Origin: Rhodospirillales bacterium
GTDB taxonomy: Bacteria; Pseudomonadota; Alphaproteobacteria; Rhodospirillales; Defluviicoccaceae
Direction of reading: 5' to 3'
DNA: 47,637 nucleotides
Assembly (NCBI GenBank): GCA_025458035.1
Contig: JALOTH010000002.1
Location: 1-47,637, forward strand
The translations under genes and the position numbers were made by a program. Every line of letters starts with the position of its first letter. Position 1 is the first letter of the stretch. Below are positions 44,643-47,637 of this stretch, in pieces. The notes under the pieces were generated by a model that had not been told where the DNA came from, did no database searches, and was given only the letters and a program-made list of their open reading frames with translations.

Positions 44643-44720
44643 GCCATGCATAGAATGACGGGGGTCAACTATGATGACACGGCTCGGTCCGCCGCAGGCG
44701 ATCCGCAGGAGACGACCCCC

Positions 44721-46130
44721 ATGCGTGTCCCCATCCTCGCTGCCCTTCTGAGCGCCGCCATGGCCGCCAACGCTGCCGCCGGCGAGACGATCGCGGTCGA
44801 TCCGGCAGCGCGATCCGGCCTTGCCGTGACCGTCTATGGCGACGGCTTCGCCTTCGTGCGCGACACCCGCGCTGTCGATCTGCCGAAGGGTCCGGCGCGC
44901 CTGACCTTCAGCGCTGTCAGCCGCGAAATGGTCGCCGCCAGCCCCTGGCTCGAAGCCGGCAAAGGGGTGCGCGTGATCACTCTCGATCAGGACTTCGATG
45001 TGCTGACCCCCGACGCCCTGTTGCGGCGCGCCGTCGGCGGGCCGGTCCTGGTCATTCGCAGCCATCCGCAGACCGGCGAAGATCAGGCCGAGCCGGCGAC
45101 GCTGCTCGCCGTCGAGCAAGGCGTCGTCGTCCGCTACCGCGATCGCATCGAAACGGTGCCGCCGGGCCGGCTGGCGTTTCCGACGCTACCCGATGGGCTG
45201 TCGCCGGCGCCGACGTTGTCGGCAAACGTCGAGTCGGCAGCCGCCGCCCGCCAGCCGCTGACCCTTTCCTATCTCACCGGCGGCCTTGGCTGGAGCGCCG
45301 ATTACGTGGTCACGCTGGACGAGGGGAGCCGGCTCGCCCACCTTGCCGGGCGGGCGTCGGTCACCAATACCACCGGCAGCGCCTTGACCGGCGCCAGCGT
45401 CGGCCTGATCGCCGGACGGGTCAATCGGGTGGCGGCGCCGGCGCCATCACCGCGGGCGATGCGGGCGGAGATGATGGCGGCGCCAGCCGATGGTGCGCCT
45501 CCCGAGCGGGAGGCCGTCGCCGATCTGCACCTGTATCGGCTGGCCGGAACGGTGAACCTGGACGATCGGCAGACGCGGCAGTTTCCGCTGTTGGACATCG
45601 CCGATCTGACGGTCGTCCGGAGCTATGTCAGCGAGGGCGGCGGCGTCTGGCACCCGCTGCGCGGCGTCGAGCCGGCGGTGACGCACCCGCGCGTGCGCCT
45701 TGCCGTCACGGTGCCGGTGGGTGAGGGGGCGCAGCCGTTCCCGGCGGGCGCGGCGCGCATTTTTTCCCGTGACGGCAAAGGCGAGTTGCGGCTGATCGGC
45801 GAGGACCGGGTGCCGGCGACGCCGGCCGGTGGCCGCATCGAGCTGGAGCCGGGCGACGCCTTCGATATCACCGTCCGCCGCCGGCAGACGGACTTCCTTG
45901 CCGCACGCGAGCCCAACGCCTACACCGAGGCGGCGTGGCAGATCAGCGTCGACAACGCCAAGGACGAAACGGTCGACGTGCGGGTGATCGAGCGCCTCGC
46001 CGGCGATTGGAAGGTGCTATCGGAGACGGCGCCGCACATGAAGGAGGCGGCCGATCGCATCGCCTGGACGGTTTCGGTGCCGGCGCGCGGCAAGGCCGAC
46101 CTCGCCTACCGCGTGCGCCTGCAGCGGTAG
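44721..46130 (+). CDS. Secreted DUF4139 domain-containing protein
   Basis: A 469-residue exported protein. The signal peptide (1-21) ends AANAAAGE. The N-terminal region (LAVTVYGDGFAFVRDTRAVDL) and the C-terminal DUF4139 domain (WSADYVVTLDEGSRLAHL onward, ending VSVPARGKADLAYRVRL) are family-typical beta-sandwich segments. The molecular role is unknown. The start is supported by AGGAG upstream of the ATG at 44721. It stands alone. Confidence 0.85.
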   Translation: MRVPILAALLSAAMAANAAAGETIAVDPAARSGLAVTVYGDGFAFVRDTRAVDLPKGPARLTFSAVSREMVAASPWLEAGKGVRVITLDQDFDVLTPDALLRRAVGGPVLVIRSHPQTGEDQAEPATLLAVEQGVVVRYRDRIETVPPGRLAFPTLPDGLSPAPTLSANVESAAAARQPLTLSYLTGGLGWSADYVVTLDEGSRLAHLAGRASVTNTTGSALTGASVGLIAGRVNRVAAPAPSPRAMRAEMMAAPADGAPPEREAVADLHLYRLAGTVNLDDRQTRQFPLLDIADLTVVRSYVSEGGGVWHPLRGVEPAVTHPRVRLAVTVPVGEGAQPFPAGAARIFSRDGKGELRLIGEDRVPATPAGGRIELEPGDAFDITVRRRQTDFLAAREPNAYTEAAWQISVDNAKDETVDVRVIERLAGDWKVLSETAPHMKEAADRIAWTVSVPARGKADLAYRVRLQR

Positions 46131-46204
46131 GGGAAGGGGGGCGGCTAATCCGATTGGCCCGGCGCGCTGCCCGCCGGGCGGACCGTAGTCCCGCTCCCAG
46201 CACG

Positions 46205-46250
46205 GTAGCGACCATTAACCGGCGGCCGGCCGAAGCTTAATGGTTGCTAC
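46205..46250. repeat. Long inverted repeat at the left edge of the variable end
   Basis: GTAGCGACCATTAA (46205-46218) and TTAATGGTTGCTAC (46237-46250) are inverted copies matching at 13 of 14 positions, separated by 18 GC-rich bases. It lies 74 bases after the DUF4139 gene and 38 bases before the HsdS remnant. It could be a recombination or insertion scar, or a hairpin terminator. Confidence 0.5.
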
Positions 46251-46288
46251 GCCGGCGGCACATCGATTCGATACAAGGGCTATCTACG

Positions 46289-46456
46289 TTGAGTCAATCC
46301 ATCCTCGCCAAAGCCTTCCGTGGCGAACGGGTGCCGCAGGACCCGAACGACGAACCCGCCTCGGCGCTGCTCGCCCGCATCAAGGCCGAACGCGCCGCAG
46401 CGACGTCAAACCGCCGGGGCGGTCGCCGGCAGCGGGCCGTTGCGTCCGTGGCGTGA
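46289..46456 (+). pseudogene. Remnant of a type I restriction specificity subunit (HsdS) C-terminal tail
   Basis: The 55-residue frame beginning LSQSILAKAFRGERVPQDPN and continuing DEPASALLARIKAERAA is the characteristic extreme C-terminus of HsdS. No target-recognition domains precede it; upstream is the inverted repeat and then an unrelated gene. The start shown is an in-frame TTG, not a likely true start. It is best read as the stump left after deletion of an hsdS gene, with no remaining DNA-recognition function. Confidence 0.8.
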
Positions 46457-46467
46457 AAGGAGAGCCC

Positions 46468-46782
46468 ATGCACCCGTTGCTTGCCGACCGACGCGATGCC
46501 GTTGCCGAGCTGTGCCGCCGTTTCCGGGTGCGACGGCTCGATGCCTTCGGCTCGGCCGTCCGCCCCGGCGACTTCGACCCGTCGCGCAGCGATGTGGATT
46601 TTCTGGTCGAGTTCGCCGCCGAGGCCGACGACCTCACCTCGTTCCTCGATTTCAAGGAGGCGCTGGAGGCGTTGCTCGGCCGCCCGGTCGATCTGGTCGA
46701 ACGCCAAGCCGTCGAGGCGAGCCGCAATCCCATCCGCCGCCGCCGCATCCTCGCCGAGGCCGAGCCCCTCTATGCCGGCTGA
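46468..46782 (+). CDS. mntA: MntA-type minimal nucleotidyltransferase antitoxin
   Basis: A 104-residue minimal nucleotidyltransferase. The catalytic signature is G28-S29 followed by D42-x-D44 (FGSAVRPGDFDPSRSDVDFL). In characterised MntA/HepT pairs this enzyme silences the HEPN toxin by AMPylating it with ATP. The ATG is preceded by AAAGGAG at six bases. Its last codons overlap the start of the HEPN gene, the usual arrangement. It follows the HsdS remnant by 11 bases. Confidence 0.9.
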   Translation: MHPLLADRRDAVAELCRRFRVRRLDAFGSAVRPGDFDPSRSDVDFLVEFAAEADDLTSFLDFKEALEALLGRPVDLVERQAVEASRNPIRRRRILAEAEPLYAG

Positions 46783-47149
46783 ACCGTCCGAACGCGACGC
46801 GGCGCTGATCCTCGACATGGCCCTCGCCGCCCGTGATGCCCTTGGGTTCGTCGCCGGGATGGACGAGGCGGCGTTTCTCGCCAGCCGCCTGCACCAGAAC
46901 GCGGTCATCCATTCGCTTGCCGTGATCGGCGAGGCCGCCGGCAAGGTCTCCGCCGAATTCCGCGCCGCCCATTCCGAGATTCCCTGGCGCGAGATCACCG
47001 GCATGCGCCATCGGCTGATCCACGGCTACGCCGAGGTGCGCCTCGACGTTGTCTGGTCCGTGGTGAAGCATCGCCTGCCGCCGTTGCTGGATGCGCTCGC
47101 GCCGTGCCTGCCGGCCGACGGCGATGGCGGCCCGGATCAACCCGGCTGA
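46772..47149 (+). CDS. hepT: HepT-type HEPN toxin (DUF86)
   Basis: A 125-residue all-helical HEPN protein, a predicted RNase. The active motif R79-x4-H84-x-Y86 (RHRLIHGY) is intact, including the tyrosine that the antitoxin modifies in studied pairs. AVIHSLAVIGEAAGKVSAEF is the typical upstream helix. The gene overlaps mntA by 11 bases, guaranteeing coordinate translation. Confidence 0.92.
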   Translation: MPAEPSERDAALILDMALAARDALGFVAGMDEAAFLASRLHQNAVIHSLAVIGEAAGKVSAEFRAAHSEIPWREITGMRHRLIHGYAEVRLDVVWSVVKHRLPPLLDALAPCLPADGDGGPDQPG

Positions 47150-47167
47150 GGACGCAGGAAGTCAATC

Positions 47168-47438
47168 ATGGAGTGGGATGCCAACTGGGTCGGCGCGATC
47201 GGGCAAATCATCGGCGCGGTAGGGGCCGTAGCTGCCGCTTGGTTTGCCTATTGGACGGCAAACAAGGCCAAGTAAATCAGTGAGCGTCAAACCGCAATCG
47301 GCGCCATTCAAGACCTCGCGAAGGACTACTCGGGGCCTGAGATGTATGACGCGCTTCGTCGTTTTGGCCACTTTGTCAGGGGCGATCCGGATCACAAGAG
47401 AAGGTTCGATCGGATCACCGAACGCTTCAGCACGCGTA
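47168..47438 (+). pseudogene. Broken small membrane-protein gene interrupted by an in-frame stop
   Basis: The start ATG has AGGAAG six bases upstream. It encodes MEWDANWVGAIGQIIGAVGA followed by a hydrophobic helix ending NKAK, then TAA at 47273-47275. The same frame continues with protein-like sequence (SERQTAIGAIQDLAKDYSGP, EMYDALRRFGHFVRGD, KRRFDRITERF) until the REP-like hairpin, where it degrades. The simplest reading is one gene for a single-helix membrane protein killed by a nonsense change and truncated by the transposase-associated repeat. Alternatively the first 35 residues are a genuine tiny protein. The family is not recognised. Confidence 0.6.
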
Positions 47439-47467
47439 GTCGGAATAGCCCCTTGGCGTATTCCGAC
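47439..47467. repeat. REP-like hairpin next to the transposase
   Basis: GTCGGAATA (47439-47447) and TATTCCGAC (47459-47467) are perfect nine-base inverted copies. The inner GCC/GGC extends the stem past one bulged base around a CCTT loop. It lies eight bases beyond the stop of the leftward transposase gene, the position expected of a REP recognised by a RAYT. Confidence 0.65.
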
Positions 47468-47475
47468 GGATGCCT

Positions 47476-47637
47476 TCAGCCGCCCGGTTCGCCGGCCTCG
47501 ATGTCTCCAATGCCATCCCCAATCCAGTCAAGCGGATAAAGGCCGCGTTCAGCGCACGACCTGAACGTGGAGTATGGCCAGTCTGCCGGCGAAGCAACGA
47601 GGCCGTGCTTGACCGGGTTGAAGTGAACGTAATCCAT
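47476..47637 (-). CDS. C-terminal end of a REP-associated tyrosine transposase (RAYT), cut by the window edge
   Basis: Fifty-three residues are visible. They begin MDYVHFNPVKHGLVASPADW and continue PYSTFRSCAERGLYPLDW, the signature C-terminus of Y1/IS200-like RAYT proteins. The rest of the gene, including the HUH and catalytic Tyr motifs, lies beyond 47637, so integrity cannot be judged. The methionine at the edge is probably internal. Such proteins mobilise or maintain REP sequences. Confidence 0.82.
   Translation of the reverse strand: MDYVHFNPVKHGLVASPADWPYSTFRSCAERGLYPLDWIGDGIGDIEAGEPGG

Noticed and set aside
1-47637. CRISPR arrays, tRNA or rRNA genes, prophage
   Set aside because: No regularly spaced repeats, no cloverleaf-like sequences and no rRNA core sequences were seen. 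No phage structural genes are present.

Overview
The window is GC-rich throughout, densely packed, and reads as a chromosomal segment of an alphaproteobacterium, most likely in or near Rhodospirillales. The reasons are the Caulobacter-type cpa/tad order, an MmcB-family repair gene, an Nfu-type protein next to trpS and murJ, ruvX near gatCA, and pyrB beside a metal-ligand-degenerate pyrC and plsY. A Defluviicoccus-like genus is a guess only. No rRNA, tRNA, CRISPR array or replication origin was seen.

Layout. 1-1824: a membrane class III nucleotide cyclase with a periplasmic sensor, read rightward. 1854-9801: a leftward Flp/Tad pilus locus, flp-cpaA-cpaB-cpaC-cpaD-cpaE-cpaF-tadB, with a 347-base gap after the pilin gene that holds a dispersed repeat and a strong hairpin. 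10007-14621: accessory and stress genes (TerC, a ComB-like protein, a degenerate cytidylyltransferase fused to a HAD phosphatase, a glycine-rich stress protein, a hemerythrin, MmcB). 14644-20869: a leftward run with a SafE-like membrane protein, SCO, CobB/CbiA, YcgN, a DapA-family aldolase, a YgjP-type metallopeptidase and a Bcr/CflA-type exporter. 20986-24784: rightward cbiD and clpB. 24807-32234: a leftward multisubunit Mrp/Mnh cation/proton antiporter operon of unusual make-up. It runs E, F, G, an A-prime/B fusion, C, two D-like subunits, a small unknown membrane protein, then a third D-like subunit. 32365-44510: mostly core genes (murJ, trpS, nfuA, gatA, gatC, a TorF-type porin, ruvX, an AEC transporter, pyrB, a pyrC homologue, plsY, a TIGR04282 glycosyltransferase). 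44721-46130: a secreted DUF4139 protein.

The right end (46200-47637) looks like a small turnover island. It has a long inverted repeat, the severed C-terminal tail of a type I restriction specificity subunit, a complete MntA/HepT toxin-antitoxin pair, a reading frame broken by an in-frame stop, a REP-like hairpin, and the C-terminal end of a REP-associated tyrosine transposase running off the edge.

How genes work together. Translational coupling by 1- or 4-base stop/start overlaps is very common, so most leftward blocks probably act as single operons. SCO and the SafE-like protein fit copper delivery to cytochrome oxidase; CobB and CbiD are two separate steps of corrin synthesis read from a shared divergent region. 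The cpa genes lack tadC and minor pilins here, and the pyrC copy lacks its metal-binding histidines, so both systems need partners elsewhere in the genome. I did not find a wholly new system. The best candidates for something undescribed are the 89-residue protein inside the antiporter operon, the fused degenerate NeuA-like/HAD enzyme beside a ComB-like gene, and the structured intergenic elements.
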